64,000 bases of DNA, taken from positions 1,081,001 to 1,145,000 of the forward strand of contig JABMCL010002216.1 in assembly GCA_018857735.1 (NCBI GenBank), written 5' to 3'. Below, one piece after another: positions 1 to 10,125 of this stretch. Both the position numbers and the translations under genes were made by a program. Every line of letters begins with the position of its first letter. Within the stretch, counting starts at the first letter, position 1. The stretch comes from Alviniconcha marisindica (Eukaryota; Mollusca; Gastropoda; Provannidae). The notes beneath the pieces were generated by a model. It worked only from the letters and a program-made list of their open reading frames with translations, searched no databases and was not told the origin of the DNA.

Positions 1-566
1 CATACACAGCAACGACACAAACAAACACACACACACACACAAACTCAACGACCCCCCCCCCCCCCCACCCACTCAACGACACCCACACACACGAGGCGGA
101 AGTGACAAGAGGCGAGTGGATGGCGAGGGAAAGGGAAGTGAAGTTGGTCAGGAGACAGAGAAACAGACAGACAGACCAGCTGAGCGGATTGCGGAGGCAG
201 GGGCAGGGCAGGAGGGGGACGGGGACAGGGCAAGCACTGAGGAGGATTAGCGGCAAGTCTGCAGGGGGATGTGCTCGAAGGGAAGAACGAAAGCAATGAA
301 TCACCCCCGGGAGGTCGATGAAAGCAATTGCACGTCTCCAGTCCACCGAGACTTGACAGGGAGCCCCGGTGATAGGAGCCGAAGCCGACAAGAAAAAGCA
401 GTGGGCGGGAGACGCGGCATGCAAGGATCGAGGCACGTGCAACCCGTGGGGTGGAGGGAAAGCCGGAAGCAGACATGCAGAAGGCGATGGCACTGGCACT
501 GATTCGGGGCATGACTCACGTCTTTGAGAGATTTAAGGGGATGGGGGTGGGGGTGGGGGGGCGTCT
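1..566. other. Left edge, low-complexity and unassigned DNA
   Basis: A short CA run (about 26-42) is followed by a C homopolymer (about 52-66). Positions 70-535 are purine-rich mixed sequence, and 538-566 is G-rich. Short open frames here show no recognisable domain or repeat-free coding character. I see no gene. Confidence 0.5.
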
Positions 567-1775
567 GTCCAACTGGTCAAGTCAACCTCACAACTGACAC
601 GGACAGGTTCAAGAGTGTTCCACTGGTCAGTCAACCTCGGAACTGATGGATGCAGAATGTTCCACTGGTCAGTCAACCTCGGAACTGATGGATGCAGAAT
701 GTTCCACTGGCCAGTTAACCTCGGAACTGATGGATGCAGAATGTTCCACTGGTCAGTTAACCTCGGAACTGATGGATGCAGAATGTTCCACTGGTCAGTT
801 AACCTCGCAACTGATGAATTTAGAATGTTCCATTGGTCAGTTAACCTCGAAACTGAGTTCCACTGACAGGTCCTATTCTACTGGTCAGTCGACCTCGGAG
901 ATGACAGGTTCAAGAGTGTCCACCTGGTCAGTCAAACTTAGAACTGACATCATAAAAATTCCCCTGTGGCCTGTCACACTTACAACCGACACGTCAGGTC
1001 CACAAGTGTTCTGTACAATACTGGTCAACCAAACTTAGAAGTGACATGTCAGGTCCATAAGTGTTCTGTACAATACTGGTCAACCAAACTTAGAACTGAC
1101 ATGTCAGGTCCATAAGTGTTCTGTACAACACAGGTCAACCAAACTTAGAACTGACATGTCAGGTCCATAAGTGTTCTGTACAACACTGGTCAATCAAACT
1201 TAGAACTGACATGTCAGGTCCATAAGTGTTCTGTACAACCCTGGTCAATCAAACTTAGAACTGACATGTCAGGTCCATAAGTGTTCTGTACAATACTGGT
1301 CAATCAAACTTAGAACTGACAGGTCCACGAATGTTCTGTACAATCCTGGCCAGTCAAATTTACAATTGACTGGTCAACAAGTGTTCTGTACAATACTGGT
1401 CAATCAAACTTAGAACTGACACGGCAGTAAGTGTTGTAAAAGTATTAGTCAGCCAAACTTCGAACTGACTGACATCCCATAAATGTTCTGTACAATACTG
1501 GCCAGTCAGACATAGAACTGGCAGGTACGTACGTGTTCTACTATACAATTGTGGTCCGCCCAACTTCGAACTGATAGGCCCATAAGTGTTCTACGGGTTA
1601 GTCAGCTTCAGACTTGACCAGTACTGACAGGTCCAGTAGCGTCCCATCTGAACAGGAACAGACAGGTCGAAAGACGTCCTCCAGGCTCCTGGTCAATCAG
1701 TCTTGAGACTGCCGGCAGCTCTAACAAAAAGGTAACAGTGTCCAACTGGTCAGCAAAATCAGGAACTGATGCCAC
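567..1775. repeat. Minisatellite field with 42-bp and 55-bp subarrays
   Basis: Positions 617-868 hold about six units of 42 bp, each with the core CTGGTCAGTCAACCTCGGAA. From about 1004 to 1500 the unit is 55 bp (successive AAGTGTTCTG starts at 1004 and 1059) with the core CTGGTCAATCAAACTTAGAA. The two units share the stem CTGGTCA-TCAA-C-T-GAACTGA, so they look like diverged branches of one ancestral repeat. Degenerate copies lead in from 567 and trail out to about 1775. Because 42 is divisible by three, one frame reads as a 14-residue peptide repeat; that follows from the period and is not evidence of coding. Confidence 0.9.
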
Positions 1776-2494
1776 GGGTGCAAACGAAGTGTGTGGGGCA
1801 GCTATTATATTTGTATTATAATTGCTCAGCGCTTAGAGGCTATAAAAAAAAAAAAATATCGTTATTATCAAGATGCATGCAGCTGTCTAAATGAACTACA
1901 ACCCAAGATTGTTCTGGAAATAAGAGTGTGGCTGTCACTTTGAAAGGCAGCTTGCAACAGACAGTCTGCCGATCAAATCAGTGGGAGATTCCCCACGAAA
2001 ATAACAAAACGAAAAATACAATACACCCCCACACAACACAGAGAAGAACAGCTGGCGGTTTTACAATAACGTGCAGACCTGCGTGCGCGTGCGTACACGT
2101 CAGTTACCTGCGCCAGAGTTTGGCCCTGAATATCAGAGCAGGACGCCAAGGCCTGGACGAAAATGAGATTCAATGGGAATGCAATCAAAATTAATGCTGA
2201 ACATCTGTCGCGCAGTAACCCCCCCCCCCCCCCCTCTTCCCCCGACAGAGAAAAAAGAACGACAATCACCAAAGAAGCAGCCCGTCCGATGCATTCGATT
2301 AACGATACTAGCGCAGTGTGCCAGCTATATTTCTGATAGAAGAAGAAGAAGGAAGATTATAATAACCCCGGAACGCCCGCCCATTGAGCCTATGCATCAG
2401 ATGCAGGCTTTACTTGCATCTGTTGCACTAAATACGAGTCTTCCAGGGCAATCTTTAACCGGGAAGTGGTATGCAACTGCGCCACATGTGCAGC
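1776..2494. other. Unassigned DNA with a C run
   Basis: Mixed sequence with an A run near 1843 and a C homopolymer at 2219-2234. I see no gene, domain or mobile-element end. Confidence 0.4.
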
Positions 2495-2540
2495 CACACA
2501 CACACACACACACGCTCGCGAGCAAAGCTTCTCAAAGGTA

Positions 2541-2634
<94 letters not shown>

Positions 2635-2656
2635 GCACGCTCGCGAGCAAAGCTGC
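2495..2656. repeat. (CA)n-(CT)n compound microsatellite with duplicated flank
   Basis: A first CA tract (about 2495-2513) is followed by a unique segment, then CT and a long CA tract to about 2632. The 17-bp flank CGCTCGCGAGCAAAGCT occurs after both CA tracts (about 2513 and 2638), so the whole CA-plus-flank unit was duplicated. The flank contains the palindrome GCTCGCGAGC. Confidence 0.9.
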
Positions 2657-2721
2657 TGCTTACAGGTATCAGGGGCTCTGTTTGTAATCAAGCTCTACTC
2701 CCGAGTAAATAATAGCTAGCT

Positions 2722-3054
2722 TTGATGACGCTGGGAAGTGACTTGAAAAATAAGCACATTCTTCAACACAAAGATTCCTTTGAATGGCACATGAACCGAT
2801 GCCGTCAACAAGAGCCAGGGAAGTACAAAGACCAAAGTCCTGCCAACCCATTTGAAAATGGAGTGAACTGCGAATGTACACGTATGCCTGCACTGTATAC
2901 TGAAATGCGTATCATAGATCATATACGATATGTCGCCTTTATCATGACATCATCCAAGACTGGTATTCATTCACCAGCAGCAGAAAGTGGTCACAAAAGT
3001 AAGGTTCCAGTTGCTTACGATTACGACCATCCGACCCCGTTGAAAGGGCCTTAA
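2722..3054 (+). other. Unassigned open stretch (110 codons)
   Basis: A non-repetitive frame opens at ATG 2722 and closes at 3054. The product would be mixed and hydrophilic with no motif I recognise. The frame has no convincing splice signals and ends just before a CT microsatellite. It is listed because it is one of the few longer frames here that does not run through a simple repeat. It is more likely a chance frame than a gene. Confidence 0.1.
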
Positions 3055-3057
3055 AAA

Positions 3058-3061
<4 letters not shown>

Positions 3062-3111
<50 letters not shown>
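3062..3111. repeat. (TC)25 microsatellite
   Basis: An uninterrupted dinucleotide tract of about 50 bp. Confidence 0.97.
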
Positions 3112-3114
<3 letters not shown>

Positions 3115-3412
3115 TACTTCAGTTCAAGATGGTATCTATGCGCTCAGAAAAGCCCATATGCGCACCCGTCCGTCTCTCAGAAGTGTCCCCAACGATGAGC
3201 GACTATCTATCTATCTCCGCTATCCCCTCTCTCCCTCCCCCTCTTTCTTCCTCCCTCTCTCCTCCACCAATAGTGTACCTAAGAAGTGTCTTCAGTTCAG
3301 TGACTTTAATTCAGATCAGCGACTTTAATGCTTGCAACAACGTAGTATAATACAGATCATTATCAATTCTGTTGTTAAATTTATTGTTCATAGTCCTGTG
3401 GGTAAGCTAGTA

Positions 3413-3414
<2 letters not shown>

Positions 3415-3483
<69 letters not shown>

Positions 3484-3502
3484 GTTTGTTTGTTTGTTTG
3501 TC
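3415..3502. repeat. (GT)n microsatellite with GTTT tail
   Basis: About 34 GT units run from 3415 and then grade into four GTTT units. Confidence 0.97.
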
Positions 3503-4096
3503 GTTGTTGTCTTATGTCACCTCGATGTAAACAGACATAAAATAAAACACTGACTGATTGATTTGACTGTTTCATATATATATATATATCTACTGCAGTA
3601 CTCCACCCCCCACCCCCACCCCCCTCCCGGGACAGCGAAAGACGGACGCACTACTCTTTGAGGCAAAGCAAGCCAGAGGATGACTTCACCCCTGTATCTC
3701 ATCGCAGTGTATGCAAACCGCCATTACCCGACTCCGCTGGGACTGGAGTGCCATCCGGGCCTTGCTGATCCCAGACTCTGACATCTTTATACCTCCCAAC
3801 CGAAGCCACACCCAGCAGACCATAGCGCCCACCATTCATCCTATGATTTCCTTCCCCCTGAAAGCTTTGATTCAACTGGGAATCGAGTGGGCCAATTTGC
3901 TTCCGGGAAACAGCGGTGGTGTGGGGCACTACGGACGCAGAAATCCCCCCCCCCCCCCCACCCCCTTCGCTTTGTCTCAGTTGAAATATACCCCACCACA
4001 CACACTTGTTGTAGTTGTTTTATTTAAGTCAAAATGTAAGTTCTAGTGCCAGGAACGTTTTTTTCTTCTTCTTTTTCTGACTTCCTGGTTCATTCA
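3503..4096. other. Unassigned DNA
   Basis: Contains a short (TA)8 tract near 3575 and C runs near 3604 and 3946. Positions 3650-3945 are non-repetitive and open in more than one frame on both strands, but none reads as a known protein. No gene is called. Confidence 0.35.
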
Positions 4097-4535
4097 AAAT
4101 TGATTCCTGTGTTGCCCTTATCAATGAGTGAACGTGATGTGATCAACTTCCTGTGTCGCCCTGATCAGTGACTGAATGCGATGTGATCAACTTCCTGTGT
4201 CGCCCTGATCAGTGACCGAATGTGATGTGATCAACTTCCTGTGTCGCCCTGATCAGTGACTGAACGTGATGTGATCAACTTCCTGTGTCGCCCTGATCAG
4301 TGACCGAATGCGATGTGATCAACTTCCTGTGTCACCCTGATCAGTGACTGAATGCGATGTGATCAACTTCCTGTGTCGCCCTGATCAGTGACTGAATGTG
4401 ATGTGATCAACTCCTGTGTCGTCTGATCAGTGACCGAATGCGTGTGATCAACTTCCTGTGTCGCCCTGATCAGTGACTGAATGTGATGTGATCAACTTCC
4501 TGTGTCGCCCTGATCAGTGACTGAATGTGATGTGA
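4097..4535. repeat. 44-bp minisatellite, about 10 units
   Basis: Successive GATCAACTTCCTGTGTCGCC starts are 44 bp apart (for example 4141 and 4185). Units vary at ACTGA/ACCGA and TGCGATG/TGTGATG, and one unit carries small deletions near 4405-4445. The first unit (4097-4140) is diverged. Confidence 0.95.
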
Positions 4536-4546
4536 CCTTCACGGAT

Positions 4547-4608
4547 GACTGGGCGGTAAAAACTTCAGTATACAAACCAACCAACAACAACAACAACAAC
4601 AAAAAACC
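4547..4608 (+). mobile_element. Retroposon-type 3' tail fragment
   Basis: The sequence ACTGGGCGGTAAAA followed by a short (AAC)n run resembles the 3' tails ending in GGCGTAAAACACC seen elsewhere in the window (for example near 58051). It is probably the end of an old retroposon whose body is gone. Confidence 0.3.
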
Positions 4609-4693
4609 TTCAGTATACACTCTACCTTTCTGACGCTGTCGGACCCGAGACTCTTCCGAGCCTCGCCACACTGTTAGTTACCAAACTCGCTGA

Positions 4694-5028
4694 AGTAAAT
4701 AGTAAGTAAACATAGTGCTTAACTTCCACAGAAACCATAAGGCCTATTAGGGACGGGGAGAAGGGAGGGAAGGGGGTATGGAGGCGGGGGGAGAGGGAGA
4801 TTATATACCTATGGCTACACTGTCACCACCAAAATGATTCCTGCATTAAGATGGGCAGCGACGAGAGCCGTTTTAATGTTTCAGTAGGAAGTGATGGACA
4901 AAGTCACAGGACAGTCCACAAACCACAACCTTTTTGAAGAGAAAGGAGAGCCAAAGCGGTATCGAACCGAGGTCCTTCCGCTTACCAGCCTAACGCCTTA
5001 CCGCTGGGCCAAACCGGCTCACTAGAGT
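4694..5028 (-). mobile_element. tRNA-derived SINE, full length
   Basis: On the minus strand the element starts at the right with a tRNA-like head. The A box TGGCCCAGCGG is at 5001-5011 and the B box GGTTCGATACC at 4958-4968. A ~200-bp body and the shared 3' tail (GGAAGTTAAGCACTATG plus TTTACTTAC) follow. It matches the plus-strand copy at 12021-12335 along its length. An 8-bp direct repeat CTCGCTGA flanks it (4686-4693 and 5029-5036), consistent with retroposition. The right flank was later used as target by the short retroposon at 5037-5218. Confidence 0.85.
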
Positions 5029-5036
5029 CTCGCTGA

Positions 5037-5218
5037 TGATGATGATGATGATGAAGTGATGCTTTATGTCCTCAGATGTCAGTTGACATATTAGGGACAA
5101 GTTGTGACCAATGCCGAAGCACGGTGCAATAAATCTTTACGTCCAGGGAAACCAGAAGGCTCGTTAGGACGGACAGTCCAGGACGTCCACCTCGACTCTC
5201 ACACAGCTCCTGAACCAT
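5037..5218 (-). mobile_element. Family R retroposon, two-module form (182 bp)
   Basis: Perfect 12-bp direct repeats GAGTCTCGCTGA flank it (5025-5036 and 5219-5230). Read on the minus strand, module one starts near TTCAGGAGCTGTGTGAGAGT and ends at a GGACGTAAAG-type tail. Module two ends at GGACATAAAGCATCACTTC followed by a short (ATC)n tail. It matches the copy at 58711-58889 closely, including the CCTTCTGGTTTCC segment. The ATC tail and target duplication mark retroposition. Confidence 0.85.
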
Positions 5219-5342
5219 GAGTCTCGCTGACCAGACTGACCGATTATTATACTGGTCGCGTTGCCCCAGGAGACGCACACCTCCTCTAAGCAACAGGCTC
5301 CCTCCTCGAGGACCGATGACTGGACCTCACGTGGGAGAATGT

Positions 5343-5361
5343 GGGGGGGGGGGGGGGGGGG
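5343..5361. repeat. G homopolymer (G19)
   Basis: An uninterrupted G run just outside the left target duplication of the inverted-repeat element at 5375-5798. Confidence 0.95.
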
Positions 5362-5374
5362 AGATGGTGGAGGG

Positions 5375-5798
5375 CACACTCCGAGCATCGCTTTCCGGCA
5401 CCTTCCTCCAAACTCTGCCTGATTTAGTTACGCCACTGAAGGGGCACTCTTTATCTCCGCGCAGCTGTCCACCAACGCGGTCAGCGCCCTCCCAAAGATC
5501 TGCATACTGACAAGACTGTGGAAGCAGCCTAGCGCCCAAGCAAACATGAGACGCATCCACCCCGGATAAAAAAAAAAAGAGTTTCTTCTCTGTTCAAACG
5601 ATTTTGGTTTTATCTGAGCGGGCGTAAGCAACATGGTCATTTAGAAAACAAACGTCTGAGTTGTTTGTAACAAACTTGCTACTGTTTGAGCACCAACAAA
5701 AAAACTGCTCGTTAGCTGACAGTTTTCGGGACCCTACGGCGTAACTAAATACGGCAGTGGTTGAAGGAAGGATGTCGTAAACCAGTGCTTGGAGTTTG
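5375..5798. mobile_element. Family M inverted-repeat element, copy 1 (424 bp)
   Basis: The left end reads CACACTCCGAGCATCGCTTT. The right end, read from outside in, is CAAACTCCAAGCACTGGTTT; together they form an imperfect ~23-bp terminal inverted repeat. A perfect 9-bp duplication GGTGGAGGG flanks the element (5366-5374 and 5799-5807). The interior is closely related to copy 2 (27547-27914), with an additional segment at about 5420-5515. That segment contains ATTTAGTTACGCC, the reverse complement of a motif near 5740, giving a partial fold-back. No transposase frame is present, so it is non-autonomous. Nine-bp duplications with inverted ends fit Mutator-like elements best. Confidence 0.85.
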
Positions 5799-5807
5799 GG
5801 TGGAGGG

Positions 5808-6816
5808 TAGGAGAGGCGAGTGAAGCGCCGTGACACAGGAGAGAGGTGGAGGGCCGGTCAAACAACTGGGGGCAGATTCAGTGACGAGGAGCGAGCCAGC
5901 GAGCGATCAAGCAAGCAAGTTGCCAGGGACGTGAAAACGGTGGACAAAACGCCACACTGAACGGGGAGCCAGAGCAAGCAGAGAAAATGGATTTTACAAT
6001 AGGACAGCCGCGACATCCTCATTTCGCAAATATAAGAAGCCCACAAAAACGATCTTGCCGGAAGCTACGAGTATTGATTTTGATTTCATTCGCTGGCAGC
6101 CGACCTGGGCATTCCCATTCCCTGTGAAGTTCGCATATGTATATTACATGAACAGATTGGGCATGAGACGGCTGAAATTGGATTTTGGGTTAAAACAGAC
6201 TACACCCAGAAAGAAACCAAAATCTCCACCTTTTTGCTGCTGTCGAACACCCAGGGTTTACCGTCTGTGCTGGGGGATTAATACATTACTTTACTTGCAG
6301 GGACCAGGGCATTCCCTCTACAAAGCTCGTTGCACGCAGATGGCTTTGACACGGGACGGCTGAAAATGGATTTCAGGTTAAAGGGGACTCCGGAAACAAA
6401 GCCTAAACCTCTAACCTTTTGCTGTCTGGAATTAGAGTTTTATATGCTGAGAACCGGCACGTTTTTCATGAAGTTTTATTTTTTTAAATTTTTATGTGGA
6501 CATGTTTGACATGAGAGGGCCGAAAGAGAGAAGGAAAAAAAGCACTACATTTTCTTACAAAATACCCCGGAGTTACGATGCTGTTGCTGATGACTGTAGA
6601 CTCGTAGGGTGTTCAGTGTGCATACCTGTGCAAGCCATACTCAGGGTGCAGCAACGTTGTCAAAAAGACACATTATAATTATTTCTATCAGACTATGTTG
6701 GAGTTATCAGACTGTCGTAGATCGCTTTTCTAAAGCAATCCAAACTTTCCCACAGGAATTAGTTTTTTCTTCCGTTAAGGACAATACATCTATTTGTATC
6801 TATCCTTCAAGGATAA

Positions 6817-6820
<4 letters not shown>
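5808..6820. other. Unassigned DNA
   Basis: Non-repetitive sequence with two loosely similar segments around 6115-6225 and 6295-6415 (shared ideas GGGCAT...GACGGCTGAAA and GGATTT-GGTTAAA), suggesting an old local duplication. No gene recognised. Confidence 0.4.

Positions 6821-6879
<59 letters not shown>
6821..6879. repeat. (TG)n microsatellite
   Basis: About 29 TG units. Confidence 0.97.
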
Positions 6880-6886
<7 letters not shown>

Positions 6887-7151
6887 CTGTAGCCTCGCCT
6901 GTCCTTGCTAAAAACAACCACCAAAAGCAATAACGAAAACAAAGGGAGAGAAGGGGGGTGCAGGCGGGGGAGGAGGTGAGTAGGAGTGTCGAGGGATGAG
7001 GGACAAATCGGGCAGTGTATCAACTCTACCTTACACCACTCAGTTTCTATTATCCGGGAAAGCCTTGTACATGTCAACAATGCATCTTCACTGACTTGAC
7101 AGACACTGCATTCACAAGACTGACTGGTCCGAGTTGTCAGCTTTCCTGTGA

Positions 7152-7153
<2 letters not shown>

Positions 7154-7207
<54 letters not shown>
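7154..7207. repeat. (CA)n microsatellite
   Basis: About 27 CA units, directly abutting a minus-strand retroposon-like tail. Confidence 0.97.
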
Positions 7208-7210
<3 letters not shown>

Positions 7211-7290
7211 CTAACTACTTAGTTTTTCGATTTTAACGTTCCCGTCAGCTGCACACAGTCACCTGAGGACGATCACACATCTGACAACCA
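7208..7290 (-). mobile_element. Retroposon-type 3' tail, minus strand
   Basis: Read on the minus strand it contains CGTCCTCAGGTGACTGTGTG, then GACGGGAACGTTAAAATC and ends in AACTAAGTAGTTAGTTAG. The same tail occurs in plus orientation at 7440-7556, so the two form an inverted pair about 300 bp apart. Confidence 0.45.
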
Positions 7291-7439
7291 TTACAAAATC
7301 AACACAACACGGGCCGTATTTTATAACTCGTCAGTCAACCTAATAAAACACACAGCGACACCAATACGACACTGAACGTCCAGCGTCTTTCAGCGGCTTG
7401 ACAAGGACACCTGCTGGACACTGGCGATCTGATGACCTT

Positions 7440-7556
7440 TGTTCGCCCTAACGTGGTTCTTAGATGTGTGATCTAAAAAAAACTAACTAAAATAGCACCT
7501 GTTCGTCCTGAGGTGGATCTCTGCGGTCAGCGGGACGTTAAAGTCCAAGAACTAAC
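7440..7556 (+). mobile_element. Retroposon-type 3' tail, plus strand, two partial units
   Basis: Two partial units each end in an AACTAACTAA-type tail (about 7483-7493 and 7547-7556). The second reads GTCCTGAGGTGGATCTCTGC, then GCGGGACGTTAAAGTCC. The GGACGTTAAA core is the same kind of tail as in the SINEs of this window. Bodies are missing or too diverged to see. Confidence 0.45.
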
Positions 7557-8190
7557 TAAACGGCCAGTAGCTGACGAATCAGATTTACGCTTAAATCGTG
7601 CATGCAAGTAAGCAACACTGGTAAAGTAATATGAGACCGTGAGAGTAAGTTAAATTAGTGTCAATGACGGGAGCCCGAGAATGGTACCGTATGTGAGTGA
7701 TGACACGCCAGTCTAATGCGGAGTTTGGGCGGTGCAACAGTCTATCACCGTGCATGACTGGTCTGGTCTGAAGCATGCGTCACGTGGGGCTGCTCAGAAT
7801 GACGGGAGGCAAATCTTCATGGTGTGGTCTTTCTATGAGGTCCTCACTAAAGTGTGTAGCACACGTTTAAATACCGTGAATGTGAACATGCACAGTACAC
7901 AACACAAATCTAATCAGACATTTTAGTGATTACCGCAATCAAGTATACCCCCCCCCCCCCCAACCACACACAGCGTCTTCGAAATCTGATCGAATTTTTG
8001 AACTGTTCAGACCTAAGGCCATAAAAACGAATAAGTATGATCATTACACAGAAGAGCGTACAAGTACGTGTGTGTATGTTAGTGTTACTTCCAGCCAGAT
8101 GTTGCTTTGCACTGTGAACTGTGGTGACTGTAGTGGTGCAAAGACAAGACATGGCAAACAACTAACTGTGTGGAGCCCACACCCACGCCC
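7557..8190. other. Unassigned DNA
   Basis: Mixed sequence with a C run near 7950. If the candidate exon at 8197-8281 is real, this is the start of its first intron on the minus strand. Confidence 0.3.
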
Positions 8191-8196
8191 ACTTAC

Positions 8197-8281
8197 CGAC
8201 GATGTGGGGCTCTTCCGTGACGAAGTCATCCATGGGCTGTGTGCACGCGAACAGGGAGTACCGGTTACGATGGGGTGGCAT
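8197..8281 (-). CDS. Candidate first coding exon, unknown protein
   Basis: An ATG at 8281-8279 has A at position -3. It opens 28 codons plus one base, beginning MPPHRNRYSLFACTQPMDDF and ending TEEPHIV before a GTAAGT donor at 8196-8191. The peptide is mixed, lacks simple-sequence bias, and its frame remains open upstream to 8362, so it could also be an internal exon. I do not recognise the protein. Downstream exons would lie at lower coordinates, and I could not identify any. The call rests only on coding-like composition plus a strong donor. Confidence 0.3.
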
Positions 8282-8961
8282 CTTGGCAGTAGTGCGACTG
8301 GTACTCCTCGACACTACCGGAACATGCACTCCCGACACAGTCACCAAGGGTAAACACCACATAGACAGCCACCAACCAGTCTCATCATCTCATGTCCAGC
8401 ATGGCCAGCGTCACTCACACACACACACACAGTGGCGTCCAGCCCGTTCTGCGGGCTAGGATTTTCCCAACTGGACTCGAATATATATACGTAATTACGT
8501 TTGCTACTGATGTAGTTCTTAGGTTCTTCTAATAGTGTCTGTCTTCACGTCACTGATTCGTGTATCAAACGCATTTCCCATGTTGGTGCCAGGCAGAGTA
8601 CTACGCACGAAAGTCGACAGACGCACGAAAGTCGACAGATCAAATCACTCGCACAAAAGCCTGTGGATCAGAAAGGAATTTAGAAACAAAATCTCATTTG
8701 CATAACTCGGTCGTTGCTGTCTCAGCAAATTCAGCATAGCTGAGCTCAGCCTAGACTCCCTTCCACTTACAGTCTGTTTTCCACCAACATACAAAAAGTC
8801 GTTTGACAGTTAACAAGACTTCAGTCTAGCCTACTTCTATGTTCGCGAGGGTTTCTGGAGTCGGAAGATGTCAAAATAAAAATAAAATATAAAAAAAGCA
8901 CTTTCTTCGCAGAGCCACACACTGTGGCAACCACAATAACGTCTGACTCGTGTTGTCGTCT
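8282..8961. other. Unassigned DNA
   Basis: Contains a short CA run near 8416 and a 17-bp direct repeat ACGCACGAAAGTCGACAG near 8606 and 8623. Nothing else recognised. Confidence 0.35.
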
Positions 8962-8971
8962 CCACGTTTCG

Positions 8972-9075
8972 TTCGAGGTCACTGTTGCTTTACGTCCTTT
9001 GAGACAGTAAGGACTATTAAGGACAGGGAGCCTAGGCCGGACACCTCGACTTTCACACAGCTCCTGACCACTGAA
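8972..9075 (-). mobile_element. Family R short retroposon (104 bp)
   Basis: Perfect 10-bp direct repeats CCACGTTTCG flank it (8962-8971 and 9076-9085). On the minus strand it carries the family head CAGGAGCTGTGTGAAAGTCG, a middle CCTAGGCTCCCTGTCC, and ends in AAAGCAACAGTGACCTCGAAC, the usual 3' end with small changes. Confidence 0.85.
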
Positions 9076-9085
9076 CCACGTTTCG

Positions 9086-9919
9086 CCAACTTTTCAACCT
9101 TTTTATTTTATTTTATTTTTTAGCGTCCACCTTGAACAGCTATGTACAGAAAGCATTCGCCTTCTCCTTCAGCACCTGCTGGCCGGCTCCGGAGTTAGCA
9201 TGGATATTTATACAAATTACATCTAATCTGACGCAGCAGCCAGCGCCGTCAACGTCAAGATGCGTGCCTGGGGGTTTGTGAGAGTACAGGTTCCCCAACA
9301 ACACGGGGTGATTACGTGGTCGTGTGTGTCTATCGGTTTGGGGGGGGGGGGGGGGGGCAAGGGGTTCGGAGGAGGTGTGGGTTGGGGGTTGGGGTGGAGC
9401 TCACTGTCTCACCAGTGAATCGTGCCAGCTTGCTGCTGCTGTTGTCAAATGCCAGCACCTGGCTGTTGCTGGGGGAATCCTTTTTTTACACTCCATCCCT
9501 TTCCGTTTCCTTTGATCTTTTCCTTCTCCCGTTTACACCCTTCGAGTAACGTTAGCCTCGCTGTCACAAAGCTAACCTTGTAAACTCAGCTTGTTATTTA
9601 TTACCCACATTTTTTTTAAGCGTTTCTCCGGAGTAGCCTGTATCATACTCGCATTTTCCATTACAAACAAAACAATTTTTCTCTTCGCCTCGCCGACTTT
9701 TACTTGACGAACATGTAAAAGGAAGCCCAGTAAGTTGTTTCCGAGGACCATACATTCTGCCACGCCCCTACCATGTAGCTCCAGTCACAGCAACTGCCCG
9801 ATACATGACAGAAAGCGCACCCTTGCTTTTTCTTCTTCTTCACTTCCGGTATCATTCAAACGCTGTGAGTCATCAGACAACTGGCGTTGAAAGCCAAGGA
9901 AATCACAGCAACGTCTCAC
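9086..9919. other. Unassigned DNA with a G run
   Basis: A G homopolymer lies at about 9340-9357 and a T-rich patch at 9100-9120. No gene recognised. Confidence 0.35.
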
Positions 9920-9982
9920 CTGCACGCCACGCACAATGGGGTCTGGTTCGATGCTTAATTTAGACCACAAACGCTTTCGCAT
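9920..9982 (-). CDS. Weak candidate first coding exon
   Basis: ATG at 9982-9980 opens exactly 21 codons (starting MRKRLWSKLSIEPDPIVRG) and ends in CAG before a GTGAGA donor at 9919. Splice phase is zero. The peptide is too short for a family call, and chance matches of this quality are expected in 64 kb. Confidence 0.18.
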
Positions 9983-10125
9983 TGCACGTGCACTCCCCGT
10001 CCTCTAATAGCGTCACGTCAGAAGAGTATGTGTCGGAGAAACTCAGTGAAAGCAACACCTGACTCCACAACAAGAACCACTCCTATGAGTAGCTGCAGTA
10101 AGGGAATGAATGGCCCAACACGAAG

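Noticed and set aside
615..1038. Secreted or structural protein with 14-residue repeats
   Set aside because: The frame is open only because 42 is a multiple of three. More than one frame is open and units lack coding constraint.
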